Shown piece by piece: positions 1 through 8,404 of a stretch of DNA of 64,000 bases. Source of the DNA: Rhodopseudomonas palustris (GTDB taxonomy: Bacteria; Pseudomonadota; Alphaproteobacteria; Rhizobiales; Xanthobacteraceae); assembly GCF_034479375.1 (NCBI RefSeq), contig NZ_CP140155.1, forward strand, positions 2,604,001 through 2,668,000, read 5' to 3'. The notes beneath the pieces were generated by a model. It searched no databases. It was given only the letters and a program-made list of their open reading frames with translations, and was not told the origin of the DNA. The position numbers were made by a program, and so were the translations under genes. Numbering within the stretch: position 1 is the stretch's first letter; each line of letters begins with the position of its first letter.

Positions 1-1
1 G

Positions 2-505
2 CCCGGCGAACTCGAAGCCGCGGCCGCCGCCGCACAGGCCGAGGCCGAACAGGCGGCCGCCGCCAGCCTGATCGCTGGCGAACCGTCCGAGATCGAAAGC
101 CTCGCGGCCGCAGTGGCAGCTCCGCACGATGCCGCGGACGCCGATTCCTCCATAGCGGCGACGGCGCCCTCCATCGATGTGGCGAGCTTCGAGATCGGCG
201 AGCGCGACGACCGCCTCGACACGCCGCAGCCCATGGCTGATGCGTCGATGGCTGATGCGTCGATGTCGGCGTCCGGGATGACTCACGCCGTCGCGCCCGC
301 AATGGCAATGGCCGCAACGAGCGAAGCAGCTCCTGCCATGGCTCCCCCTGCCATGGCGATGGCTGCCCCTGCGCCGGCATCGCCGTCGCTCGGCGCCGCC
401 CTGCTCGCCAGCGGCCTTATCGGCCATCCGATCCAGTCCCGCAGCGACGTGCTGGCGCCGTTGCGACGGATGAGCCAGGCCGAGAAGGTGGCGTTCTTCT
501 CCTGA
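2..505 (+). CDS. C-terminal part of an Ala-rich protein of unknown function (5' end outside window)
   Basis: The reading frame is open from the left edge of the window to a TGA at 503-505, so only the last 167 residues are visible. The visible part is low complexity, dominated by Ala with Pro, Met and Glu, and contains a tandem 15-bp repeat at 233-262 that gives MADAS twice. The last 20-odd residues (APLRRMSQAEKVAFFS) are less biased and look like a conserved tail. An Ala/Pro-rich linker before a short tail suggests the end of a large modular protein, but I do not recognise the family. The next gene is convergent. Confidence 0.6.
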   Translation, partial: PGELEAAAAAAQAEAEQAAAASLIAGEPSEIESLAAAVAAPHDAADADSSIAATAPSIDVASFEIGERDDRLDTPQPMADASMADASMSASGMTHAVAPAMAMAATSEAAPAMAPPAMAMAAPAPASPSLGAALLASGLIGHPIQSRSDVLAPLRRMSQAEKVAFFS

Positions 506-858
506 ACCGCGCCTCGCCGGGAGCGGGGTGACGCTTTCGAATCGTTTCCCGCTCGATAGCTGTGCTGACTTCGATAGAATTTTGGCACTGCCGGTCCGGG
601 ACGCTCACCACCGGCACAACCTCATGGTGAGGAGGCGCGAAGCGCCGTCTCGAACCATGCCCAGTCGGCACTGCGTCGCCGCATCCTTCGAGACGCCCGG
701 CTTCGCCGGGCTCCTCAGAGCCTGACCGAAAACGCAGGGCGCAAGATCATCGCCCTATCCCCGTCATTGCGAGCGAAGCGAAGCGAAGCAATCCAGTGCG
801 CCGAGCACGAGATTCTGGATTGCTTCGTCGCTTCGCTCCTCGCAATGACGAACTTGGT
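506..858. other. Intergenic stretch, 353 bp, with one palindromic repeat
   Basis: This lies between two convergent genes. The right half is a palindromic repeat (762-850). The left half shows no ORF with a ribosome binding site, no tRNA fold and no clear terminator. Short overlapping ORFs here have skewed composition and look spurious. Confidence 0.5.
762..850. repeat. Dispersed palindromic repeat (CGTCATTGCGAG family)
   Basis: The unit starts CGTCATTGCGAGCGAAGCG and ends with the imperfect reverse complement CGCTTCGCTCCTCGCAATGACG, with an inner pair around GCAATCCAG and CTGGATTGC. It would fold into one long hairpin. Repeats with this outline are common between convergent genes in Bradyrhizobiaceae; that statement is from general knowledge. 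Confidence 0.75.
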
Positions 859-1845
859 CTAAGCGATCAGCTTCGCGAACAGGTCGGCGTCGACGTTTCC
901 GCCCGACAGCACGATCGCGATGGTCTTGCCGCGGGCATCGATATGCCCGGCCAGCAGCGCCGCCAGCGCCACCGCGCCGCCGGGCTCGACCACCAGCTTC
1001 AATTCGCGAAACACGAAGGCCACGGCTCTGGCCACCTCGGCGTCGGATGCGGTGACGCCACGTGTCAGAAGCTGCTGATTGATCGCGAAGGTGAGTTCGC
1101 CGGGGATCGACGCCATCAGCGCGTCGCAGATGGTGCGGCCCTCTGCCTTGTGCGGCTCGCGGCGGCCGGCGGCGATCGAGCGGGCGTGATCGTCGAACGC
1201 CTCCGGCTCGGCCGACATCACCGCGGCTTCCGGAAAGCGCGTCGTCACCGCGACCGCGGTGCCGGCGACGAGGCCGCCGCCGGAGGCCGGCGCGACCACG
1301 ATATCCGGCACGACGCCGAGCGCGGCGAGGTCTGCGGCGATCTCGCGGCCAACTGTCCCCTGCCCCGCGATCACCTTGGCGTCGTCATAGGGCGGCACCA
1401 GCGTCGCGCCGCGGGAGCTTGCGATATCGCGCGCGATCGCCTCGCGGTCCTCGCGGTCGCGATCGTACAGCACCACCTCGGCGCCGTAGCCCTTGGTGCG
1501 CTCGCGCTTCGACGCCGGCGCATCGGCCGGCATCACGATGGTGGCGCGCATGCCGAGGATCTGCGCCGCAGCAGCCACGCCCTGGGCGTGATTGCCGGAC
1601 GAGAACGCCACCACGCCGCCGCCCCGCGCCGCCTGCGGGATCGACGACAGCTTGTTGAAGGCGCCGCGAAACTTGAACGAGCCGGTCCTCTGCAGCATCT
1701 CCGGCTTCAGAAAGACGCGGGCCCCGGTGGCGGCGTCGAGCGCCGGCGAGGTCAGCAGCGGCGTGCGCACCGCATAGGGCGCGAGCACATCGGCCGCCGC
1801 GTCGATATCCGCGGCGGTGATCGGGAACGAGACTGAATCCATCAT
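859..1845 (-). CDS. PLP-dependent serine/threonine dehydratase family protein
   Basis: A 328-residue fold type II PLP enzyme. SFKFRGA at about residues 56-62 holds the Schiff-base Lys (K58), SSGNHAQG at 82-89 is the substrate-binding loop, ASGGGL is the phosphate-binding Gly loop and LSGGN lies near the C terminus. It ends after the catalytic domain, with no ACT-like regulatory domain, which fits catabolic threonine/serine deaminases, serine racemase or threo-hydroxyaspartate dehydratase rather than biosynthetic IlvA. The exact substrate cannot be read from sequence. Start chosen at the first of two adjacent ATGs (1845, 1842), because residues upstream in the longer frame do not resemble the family. 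Confidence 0.85.
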   Translation of the reverse strand: MMDSVSFPITAADIDAAADVLAPYAVRTPLLTSPALDAATGARVFLKPEMLQRTGSFKFRGAFNKLSSIPQAARGGGVVAFSSGNHAQGVAAAAQILGMRATIVMPADAPASKRERTKGYGAEVVLYDRDREDREAIARDIASSRGATLVPPYDDAKVIAGQGTVGREIAADLAALGVVPDIVVAPASGGGLVAGTAVAVTTRFPEAAVMSAEPEAFDDHARSIAAGRREPHKAEGRTICDALMASIPGELTFAINQQLLTRGVTASDAEVARAVAFVFRELKLVVEPGGAVALAALLAGHIDARGKTIAIVLSGGNVDADLFAKLIA

Positions 1846-1915
1846 GGGCCGACAGTACCGCAGGCCGCTGCAGCGCGGCAATGCACGTTGCCTTGAGCCC
1901 AGGCGACTTGCCTGT

Positions 1916-2974
1916 TCACGCCACCAGACGCCGCGCCTTGGTGTCCGATTCCGCCAGCGCCTGACCGGGGTCCATCATCCAGACCCGGGTGACGTTGTCG
2001 ATGAAAGCCCGCGCCGAGGCCGCCCAGGTGTGGTCGGCGGCGAAATCGAGGCAGGCGTCGCGCGAGATATTCAGCGCGCCGAGGCAGGCCTGCCGCAGAT
2101 CGTCGCTGAGCACGCCGACCGGGGCGTCGCCGATCACGTCGCGCGGGCCGGTCACCGGAAACGCCGCGACCGGCACGCCGCTCGCCAGCGCCTCGAGCAG
2201 CACCAGCCCGTAAGTGTCGGTCTGGCTCGGAAACACGAAGACGTCGGCGGCGGCATAGACCTGCGCCAGCGCCTCGCCCTGCTTCGCGCCGAGGAACACC
2301 GCCTGCGGGAAGTCGCGCTCCAGCGCCGCCCGCGCCGGTCCGTCGCCGACCACCACTTTGGTGCCGGGCAGATCGAGCGACAGGAAGGCTTCGAGATTCT
2401 TCTCGACCGCAACCCGGCCGACCGACAGGAACACCGGCCGCGGCAGGCCGAGATCGGCGCCGTCACGCGGATGGAACAAGCCGGCATCAACGCCACGGGG
2501 CCACAGCACCACATTGCGGAAGCGGCGCCCGCGCAACTCGTCGGCCAGTGCCGGCGTCGCCGCCATCACCGCGTGGCTGGCGCCGTGAAACCAGCGCAGC
2601 AGCGACCACACCCAGGATTCCGGGATCGGCGCCCGCGCCGAGACGTATTCGGGAAACCGGGTGTGAAAGCTGGTGGTGAAGCGCAGGCCGCGCTTGCGGC
2701 AATAGCGCCGCGCCGCCAGGCCGATCGGCCCTTCGGTGGCGATATGGATGCAGTCGGCCTGCGCGGCGGTGATCATGCGCGCGACCTTGGCCGGGCTCGG
2801 GATCGCGATCCGCAGATCCGGGTAGCTCGGCAGCCGCACCGTCGGAAAGGTCTCCGGCGTCAGGAACGTGACCTCTGCGCCGAGCGACTTCGCCGCCTCG
2901 GCCATCATCGTCAGCGTCCGCACCACGCCGTTGACCTGCGGATGCCAGGCGTCAGTCGCGATCAGGATGCGCAT
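1916..2974 (-). CDS. Glycosyltransferase family 4-like protein (GT-B fold)
   Basis: A 352-residue GT-B glycosyltransferase. The N-terminal Rossmann half begins MRILIATDAWHPQVNGVVRT, typical of GDP-mannose-dependent and related alpha-glycosyltransferases. The C-terminal half has FLSVGRVAVEKNLEAF and the E-x7-E-type sugar-nucleotide motif around PSQTDTYGLVLLEALASG. The start overlaps the stop of the upstream phosphoesterase gene as TGATG, showing translational coupling and ruling out the longer frame that starts at 3259. The pairing suggests a role in glycolipid or membrane-lipid modification; donor and acceptor are unknown. Confidence 0.85.
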   Translation of the reverse strand: MRILIATDAWHPQVNGVVRTLTMMAEAAKSLGAEVTFLTPETFPTVRLPSYPDLRIAIPSPAKVARMITAAQADCIHIATEGPIGLAARRYCRKRGLRFTTSFHTRFPEYVSARAPIPESWVWSLLRWFHGASHAVMAATPALADELRGRRFRNVVLWPRGVDAGLFHPRDGADLGLPRPVFLSVGRVAVEKNLEAFLSLDLPGTKVVVGDGPARAALERDFPQAVFLGAKQGEALAQVYAAADVFVFPSQTDTYGLVLLEALASGVPVAAFPVTGPRDVIGDAPVGVLSDDLRQACLGALNISRDACLDFAADHTWAASARAFIDNVTRVWMMDPGQALAESDTKARRLVA

Positions 2975-3786
2975 CAGGCGGCACGCGCCGCGACCGTCGG
3001 CACCGGAAGGTTGCGCTTCAGGGGATCGGTCCAGGTGATGATCTCGAACCGGCCGTCTTCGTGTTCGGCGAGCGCCGTGCAGCTCTCGACCCAGTCGCCG
3101 CAGTTCATATAGCGGATGCCGTGATCGTCGCGGATCGCGGCGGTGTGGATGTGGCCGCAGATCACGCCCTCGGTGCCGTGGCGGCGCGCTTCCTGCGCCA
3201 GCGTCTGCTCGAACGCGCCGATGTAGTTCACCGCGTTCTTGACCTTGTGCTTGGCCCATTGCGACAGCGACCAGTAAGGCACACCGAACCAGCGCCGCAA
3301 CGCATTGACGATGCGGTTCAGCCGGATCGCGAGATCGTAGGCCTTGTCGCCGACATGGGCGAGCCAGCGCGCGTTCTGCACCACGAGGTCGAACATGTCG
3401 CCGTGGATGACCAGATAGCGGCGGCCGTCGACCCCGGTGTGGATCGCGGTCTCCGCGACTTCGATGCCGCCGAAATGCGTGCCATAATAGGAGCGCAGGA
3501 ACTCGTCGTGGTTGCCGGGAATGTAGATCACGCGCGCGCCCTTGCGCGCCTTGCGCAGCAGCTTCTGCGCGAAGTCGTTGTGCGACTGCGGCCAGTACCA
3601 GCTCGATTTGAGCGCCCAGCCGTCGATGATGTCGCCGACCAGATAGATCGTATCGGCGTCGTGGACGCGGAGGAAATCCAGCAGCAGATGGGTCTGCGAG
3701 CCCCGCGCGCCGAGATGAACGTCTGAAATGAATAGCGTGCGGAAACGTCGTTCCGGACCGTCGTCGCTCATCGGTCTATATCCCAT
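2974..3786 (-). CDS. LpxH-like metallophosphoesterase (UDP-2,3-diacylglucosamine diphosphatase family)
   Basis: A 270-residue calcineurin-like phosphoesterase with all metal motifs visible: SDVHLG (D22, H24), GDIIDGW (D52), GNHDE (N92, H93), a later HGD and GHIHTA. This spacing matches the LpxH/LpxG-like group annotated as UDP-2,3-diacylglucosamine diphosphatase. Alphaproteobacteria often use LpxI for that lipid A step, so the protein may instead act on another lipid or nucleotide diphosphate. Met6 (3771) is an alternative start. It is followed with a 1-bp overlap by a glycosyltransferase and lies next to a PmtA-like methyltransferase, which together suggest an envelope-lipid cluster. Confidence 0.85.
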   Translation of the reverse strand: MGYRPMSDDGPERRFRTLFISDVHLGARGSQTHLLLDFLRVHDADTIYLVGDIIDGWALKSSWYWPQSHNDFAQKLLRKARKGARVIYIPGNHDEFLRSYYGTHFGGIEVAETAIHTGVDGRRYLVIHGDMFDLVVQNARWLAHVGDKAYDLAIRLNRIVNALRRWFGVPYWSLSQWAKHKVKNAVNYIGAFEQTLAQEARRHGTEGVICGHIHTAAIRDDHGIRYMNCGDWVESCTALAEHEDGRFEIITWTDPLKRNLPVPTVAARAA

Positions 3787-3825
3787 GCCAGGCTGCCCGC
3801 GGCAGCGAATGACAATGCGGTGGCT

Positions 3826-4482
3826 TCACGCCGCCAGCGAGGGGCCGGCTCGTTCGAAGCACACCAGCGTGTAGATGCCGAACGGTTTGATCTTGCGCCG
3901 TTCGATCAGGATCGCGTCGCTGTTGGCCTGCGCCCAGGCCTGCAGCCGCGCGAACGGAAACTCCGGACGCAGGCCCAATCCGCGCGTCTTCTGGGCCGCC
4001 CAGCGCTCGACCGCGGCGGCGACGCCGACTTCCGAATACAAATGATTGACCAGGATGATGCGGCCGCCGGGCTTCACGACGCGGTGACACTCCGACAGCA
4101 CCTGTTCGGGATTCTCGACCAGCGTGATCACGAACTGCGCCACGACGCAGTCGAATGTCGCGTCGGCGAACTCCATGGCGTGCGCATCCATCCGGCGCAC
4201 TTCCTTGACCCAGGGATATCGACCGGTCGCCATCTTGGCCCGGGCCTTCTCCAGCATCGGCGTGCTGAGATCGATCCCGGTGATCTCGGTCGAAGCATCG
4301 TAGTCGTCGAACGACAGCCCGGTGCCGACGCCGACTTCGAGGATCTTGCCGCCCTGCGTCCGCGCCTCGGCGGCCGCAGCGCGGCGCCCCTTGACCATCA
4401 CCGGCCCGCACACCGCGTCGTAGATCGGCGCCCAGCGGGCGTAAGCGGTTTCAACCAGGGATTTGTCGAGGTCAGGCGTCAT
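3826..4482 (-). CDS. pmtA: Phosphatidylethanolamine N-methyltransferase-type SAM methyltransferase (PmtA-like)
   Basis: A 218-residue class I SAM methyltransferase. Motif I is KILEVGVGTGLS at 46-57, followed by the acidic ribose-binding strand ITGIDLSTPML and VVKPGGRIILVNH, typical of the soluble Rhodobacter/Sinorhizobium PmtA group that methylates phosphatidylethanolamine towards phosphatidylcholine. The N-terminal region (ARWAPIYDAVCGPVM) also fits that group. It lies 39 bp upstream of the LpxH-like gene on the same strand, so co-transcription is plausible. The family is clear; the lipid substrate is inferred. Confidence 0.75.
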   Translation of the reverse strand: MTPDLDKSLVETAYARWAPIYDAVCGPVMVKGRRAAAAEARTQGGKILEVGVGTGLSFDDYDASTEITGIDLSTPMLEKARAKMATGRYPWVKEVRRMDAHAMEFADATFDCVVAQFVITLVENPEQVLSECHRVVKPGGRIILVNHLYSEVGVAAAVERWAAQKTRGLGLRPEFPFARLQAWAQANSDAILIERRKIKPFGIYTLVCFERAGPSLAA

Positions 4483-4708
4483 CTTGGTCCGTCGCGAATC
4501 TGGAATTCATCAGTGATTTCCGGATTAACAGCGGAGTGCGACGTTGCTGCGACAACAGGACTCTTGCCCCCTGCGGCGTTCGTCGAAGGGGGAATGGCGG
4601 ACCAGTCGTGGCTGTTCCGGCCGTGCGGCGGTCGGCGGCGGTTGGAACCGGACCTAGAGATCGAGGACCCGGCGTGGACAGGCCGAGGGCCTGTCCTGTC
4701 ACCCGGAC

Positions 4709-5308
4709 TCAGCACCCTGCTTGATCAACCCGATATGCGATCGGCTTGAAAGCGTAGTTGTTGGACTGAAGCGCCGAGCAGGCCGTCAGGCCGACGATGA
4801 GATCCATTTCGGCACGAAATTTGACGAAGTCACCGGCCCGGCTGAGGGGCGCCTCGACCGTGAACACACCGGTCTGCGGCGCGATCACGACATTCATGAA
4901 ACAGTTGAACGCCACCGGAATAGCATCCGGGCCGATTCCGAAAGGCGCCAACGCGGCTTCCAGATTCCCGAAGCACCCCTGATGGGGATCTGCATCATGA
5001 TAGATGATCTTGAACGTTTCTCTCGAACACGGCGTCAGCAGGAAATCATGTCGGCCGACGGTGTCCTCGACGATGCTCAACATGGCATTGCTGCGGTTGG
5101 AGTAGATCAGGTCTCCAGTCGTCAGATACAGCTTGCTTGCATAGTCGAGGCTCCGGCCGGACGAAATCACCTCACCGAGATCCTCGGCATTGAACACGAC
5201 GAGATCGGATACTTGCTCCCCTTCGGGGTCGATCACCGTCAGATGCTCGCCCTTCGCGAGACGAAACGCCGTCCCCGAGCGCGGTGGGATCGTGATCGGA
5301 GAGGTCAT
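4709..5308 (-). CDS. DUF1989 (urea carboxylase-associated) family protein
   Basis: A 199-residue DUF1989 protein. Typical landmarks are EQVSDLVVFN at 31-40, HDFLLTPCSRETF at 87-99, PVAFNCFMNV at 131-140 and GLTACSA at 173-179, with four Cys (94, 112, 136, 177). Some members of this family (CgdA/CgdB) are subunits of carboxyguanidine deiminase in guanidine breakdown. Here a single copy stands without the guanidine carboxylase or allophanate hydrolase genes. The ATG at 5308 overlaps the stop of the upstream GntA-like gene by 4 bp (ATGA), which fixes the start and shows tight coupling. The substrate is probably a guanidino or ureido compound; that is inference. Confidence 0.85.
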   Translation of the reverse strand: MTSPITIPPRSGTAFRLAKGEHLTVIDPEGEQVSDLVVFNAEDLGEVISSGRSLDYASKLYLTTGDLIYSNRSNAMLSIVEDTVGRHDFLLTPCSRETFKIIYHDADPHQGCFGNLEAALAPFGIGPDAIPVAFNCFMNVVIAPQTGVFTVEAPLSRAGDFVKFRAEMDLIVGLTACSALQSNNYAFKPIAYRVDQAGC

Positions 5309-5973
5309 ACGCGCTCCACCGGATTGAACGGACACACCCACTCCTGCTCGGCGACGACGCGGCCGCTGTATTGACGGGCTTCCGAAGTCTCGCCGTGACG
5401 CGCAAGCATCGGGTTCGGCGAGCCGGCCAGCGCGACGTCGCGCTCGATGATCTTCGCGCGCAACCTCTCGTAACGGCCCATCTCGCGCAACTGCTCGAAC
5501 TGGTCGTGAAGGTTAAACACCAGCACCGGCCGCTCGAACCGGCGCGCGGGGCGACTGGCGTTCGGGTGCAGGCCGACGATGAAGAACGCCTCTTCGCCGA
5601 AGCTCAGCGAAAAATGCGGATCGCCCGGATCGCTGCTCACCCGCTCGTCGTGAGGCCTGCCGAGCCAGGTATCCTTGTTGGTGAGACTTTCCGCGCGCGC
5701 CCACAGGAACTTCTCGAAGATGCGTTCGTCGATATCGGTCGGGCCCTCGAAGATCACCGCGAAACTCTGGAACAGCGCGCGATCGGCCCGATAGCCGCGA
5801 ACGACGCGCGTGATGCCGTCGTAGATGCGTCGATCGTCCCAGTTGGATCGAAGGTCGCGAGCGACCAGGACATGCAATGTTCCCTTCGCAAGGGCTGATT
5901 TCGCCCCGACGCATGGAAAGTCGGCGGCGTGGATAAAGCTGCGAAATTCGTCTTCTAAACTCGGCGGCGTCAT
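5305..5973 (-). CDS. YqcI/YcgG (GntA-type) haem-dependent N-oxygenase family protein
   Basis: A 222-residue YqcI/YcgG protein. Visible family marks are FPCVGAK at 19-25, GLHPNASRPARRF at 134-146 (H136 is a candidate haem ligand), LVFNLHDQFEQL at 151-162 and the C-terminal CPF at 214-216. Characterised relatives are haem enzymes that N-hydroxylate guanidino groups, for example GntA in guanitoxin biosynthesis. The gene is first in a two-gene operon and overlaps the DUF1989 gene by 4 bp. No guanitoxin or other natural-product genes are nearby, so this is probably a different or degradative pathway. Confidence 0.85.
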   Translation of the reverse strand: MTPPSLEDEFRSFIHAADFPCVGAKSALAKGTLHVLVARDLRSNWDDRRIYDGITRVVRGYRADRALFQSFAVIFEGPTDIDERIFEKFLWARAESLTNKDTWLGRPHDERVSSDPGDPHFSLSFGEEAFFIVGLHPNASRPARRFERPVLVFNLHDQFEQLREMGRYERLRAKIIERDVALAGSPNPMLARHGETSEARQYSGRVVAEQEWVCPFNPVERV

Positions 5974-6087
5974 CGGGGCTCCCTGGATGCCACCAACGCG
6001 CTCACCTTGGTTTGGTGCCCGAGTTTTGCGGCCTGCGAGGGAGATCTGCCATGCGCTCCGACGCCGGGCCGCAGGTGAGCGACCGCT

Positions 6088-6894
6088 TCAGTCGAAGGCG
6101 TGGAAATGATGGATCGGGCCGTGGCCTTTGCCGACCTGGAGCCGGTCGGCGGCGGCGATCGCGGCGCTGACCCAGGCCTTGGCATGGCCGACCGCCGTGT
6201 CGAGTTCCTCGCCCTTGGCCAGATTCGCGGCGATCGCCGACGACAGCGAGCAGCCGGTGCCGTGGGTGTTCCGGGTGTCGATCCGCGGCGCCACCAGCGT
6301 CAGCATGCCGGCCGCGCTGAACAGATAGTCGGTGCTGGTCGGCCCGACGCCGTGTCCGCCCTTGATCAGCACCGCGTCGCAGCCGAGCGCCAGCAACTTG
6401 CCGCCCTGGCGTTCGATCGCCGCCTGATCGGCCGCCACCGCCTCGCCCAGCAGCGCCGCCGCCTCCGGCAGGTTCGGGGTGATGATCCGCGCCCGCGGGA
6501 TCAGCGCGCCGCGCAAGGCATCGACGCAGTCGTCCGCGATCAGCCGGTCGCCGGAGGTTGCGACCATCACCGGATCGAGCACCACGTTGCGCGCCGACCA
6601 GCGATCGAGACCGGCGACGATCGCATCGATCACCGGCCGCTGCGACACCATCCCGATCTTGACCGCGGCCACCGCCAGATCGCTGAACACCGCATCGATC
6701 TGCGCGGTGACGAACCCTGCCGGCACCGGATGGATGCCGGTCACGCCCAGCGTGTTCTGCGCGGTCAGTGCGGTGATCACCGAGGCGCCGTAGACGCCAT
6801 TGGCGGCAAACGATTTGAGGTCGGCCTGAATCCCCGCGCCACCGCCGGAGTCCGATCCTGCGATCGTCAGGGCGATCGGAATTGCCATGCTCAT
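6088..6894 (-). CDS. thiD: Hydroxymethylpyrimidine/phosphomethylpyrimidine kinase
   Basis: A 268-residue ribokinase-superfamily kinase for two phosphorylations of the thiamine pyrimidine moiety. It starts AIPIALTIAGSDSGGGAGIQ, which is diagnostic for ThiD, followed by NGVYGASVITALTAQNT, DPVMVATSGDRLI, TPNLPEA and the catalytic anion-hole/base motif NTHGTGCSLSSA near the C terminus. Met at 6894 or 6888 is the start; the extra upstream residues of the longer frame are not family-like. I see no THI-box (TPP riboswitch) upstream. It is divergent from the Lrp-domain gene, with about 150 bp between them. Confidence 0.93.
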   Translation of the reverse strand: MSMAIPIALTIAGSDSGGGAGIQADLKSFAANGVYGASVITALTAQNTLGVTGIHPVPAGFVTAQIDAVFSDLAVAAVKIGMVSQRPVIDAIVAGLDRWSARNVVLDPVMVATSGDRLIADDCVDALRGALIPRARIITPNLPEAAALLGEAVAADQAAIERQGGKLLALGCDAVLIKGGHGVGPTSTDYLFSAAGMLTLVAPRIDTRNTHGTGCSLSSAIAANLAKGEELDTAVGHAKAWVSAAIAAADRLQVGKGHGPIHHFHAFD

Positions 6895-7043
6895 GCTCGC
6901 ATCATTCGAGGCCCGCAGCCGCGCGCCGGCCCGATCCGGACGGGTCGTAGCCTGCGACCGGAGCTGCCGCAAGTTTGCCACCGGCTTGCCACAACCGTTG
7001 TTTTGGGTTTGATGGACCAGCCAAGTCCTTGGAGAGACAAGCA

Positions 7044-7289
7044 ATGGTCCCGTTTTTCGTTCAATTCAAATGCGCGCTCGGCCAGTCCTATGCGGTGGCC
7101 AATGCGATCGCCGAAGCCGAGATCGCGTCGGAGATTTATTCGACCGCCGGCGACTACGATCTGCTGGTGAAGTTCTATGTCGACCGCGCCACCGACATCG
7201 GCCATTTCGTCAACGAGAAGGTTCAGGTGATCCCCGGCATCAAGGACACCCACACCATCATCACCTTCAAGGCGTTCGGCCCGAAATAG
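7044..7289 (+). CDS. Stand-alone Lrp/AsnC ligand-binding (RAM) domain protein
   Basis: An 81-residue protein consisting only of the beta-alpha-beta-beta-alpha-beta RAM domain of Lrp/AsnC regulators (VPFFVQFKCALGQSYAVANA at the N terminus, STAGDYDLLVKFYV in the middle, GIKDTHTIITFKAF at the end). It has no DNA-binding helix-turn-helix. The GGAGA at 7031-7035 in front of ATG 7044 sets the start. Such domains bind amino acids or similar small effectors and can form mixed oligomers with full-length Lrp proteins. Its regulatory partner is not in the window. Confidence 0.85.
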   Translation: MVPFFVQFKCALGQSYAVANAIAEAEIASEIYSTAGDYDLLVKFYVDRATDIGHFVNEKVQVIPGIKDTHTIITFKAFGPK

Positions 7290-7299
7290 CGCGGAGGTC

Positions 7300-8217
7300 T
7301 CAGTTGTTGCTCGACGGGCGCGGCGGCCCGTCGACCGGCGGCAACGACTTCACATAGACGGCGATCGCCGCGCGATCCTCGGCGCTCAGTTGAGAGGTGT
7401 TGCGGATCACCCGCGCCATCGAGCCGCCGGCGCTGTCTCCCTCCGGCGTCAGGCCGCTTTCGAGGAAGTAGGCGATATCGCTCTCGCTCCAGTCCAGGCC
7501 CTTTTGGGTGATGTTCGGCACCCAGCCCTTGCCCTCCGGATCGGGACCGCCGGCGAAGCGCTGCGACGTCACGATGCCGCCGAGGAAATTGCGCGGGCTA
7601 TGGCATTCGGCGCAATGCCCGAAGCCGTTGACGAGATAGGCGCCGCGATTCCATTGCGCAGACTGCGCCGGGTCCGGCGTGAAGGTCGTCTCATCGAAGA
7701 ACAGCAGCTTCCAAAGGCCGACTGCGCGGCGCAGGCTGAACGGAAACGGCAGTTCGTGCGGCTGCGCCTGCCCGGCCACCGCCGGCAGCGTCTTGACGTA
7801 GCCGAACAGATCGCGGACGTCGTCGAGTCGCGCATGAGCGTAGGACGGATAGGGAAACGCCGGATACAGATGCGCGCCGTCGGGCGACGTGCCCTTCATC
7901 ACCGCGCTGACGAACTCCACCTCGCTCCATTTGCCGATGCCGTCGGTCGGATCCGGCGAGATGTTCGGGACGTGAAAGGTGCCGAACGGCGACGGCATCG
8001 CCAACCCGCCGCCGAGCCGGGTCCGATCGTCCTGATTCGGCGTGGCGTGACAGGACGCACAGCCCGCGGCATCGAACACGGTCTTGCCGTTGGCGAGATT
8101 CGCGGGGCGCGATGGCAGCGCGCTCGCGGCAATCGTTGCCGGCGCGGTCAGAAACCACAGCGCGATTCCCGCAACGACCGCAATCGCAATGACAGCCAGG
8201 CCCACTCGTCGAATCAC
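7300..8217 (-). CDS. Membrane-anchored dihaem cytochrome c
   Basis: A 305-residue protein with an uncleaved-type N-terminal membrane segment (about residues 5-23) and two class I haem c sites, CASCH at 53-57 and CAECH at 202-206, giving two fused cytochrome c domains facing the periplasm. This layout matches cytochrome subunits that accept electrons from molybdenum hydroxylases or periplasmic dehydrogenases (aldehyde, alcohol, nicotinate, isoquinoline). The start is taken as GTG 8217 because a strong Shine-Dalgarno site lies just upstream and the membrane segment then begins at the N terminus. It is downstream, on the same strand, of a cytochrome c' gene and a molybdenum hydroxylase large subunit. 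Confidence 0.85.
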   Translation of the reverse strand: MIRRVGLAVIAIAVVAGIALWFLTAPATIAASALPSRPANLANGKTVFDAAGCASCHATPNQDDRTRLGGGLAMPSPFGTFHVPNISPDPTDGIGKWSEVEFVSAVMKGTSPDGAHLYPAFPYPSYAHARLDDVRDLFGYVKTLPAVAGQAQPHELPFPFSLRRAVGLWKLLFFDETTFTPDPAQSAQWNRGAYLVNGFGHCAECHSPRNFLGGIVTSQRFAGGPDPEGKGWVPNITQKGLDWSESDIAYFLESGLTPEGDSAGGSMARVIRNTSQLSAEDRAAIAVYVKSLPPVDGPPRPSSNN

Positions 8218-8229
8218 GGCCGCTCCTCT
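8218..8229 (-). promoter_or_regulatory. Shine-Dalgarno site selecting the GTG start of the dihaem cytochrome
   Basis: On the minus strand AGAGGAG lies 5 bases before GTG 8217. No comparable site precedes the in-frame ATG at 8283, so the shorter GTG-initiated protein is preferred. Confidence 0.65.
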
Positions 8230-8404
8230 TCGCGAAGTTAGAACTCGGCCGCGACGTGGCCACGTCGGAGACTCGTCGAGCAAAGGCGGCCAAGGCGGCG
8301 TTCATGGGCGCTACAGAGCGGTGCAAAGCACCGAACCGGCCGTCAGACGGAGACGGCCGGTTCCAGCAATCACGGACGCTCGCAGCGCCGCTCCGCCGAC
8401 AAAA

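Noticed and set aside
6895..7043. TPP riboswitch upstream of thiD
   Set aside because: No CUGAGA-type THI-box core is visible in the interval on the minus strand.
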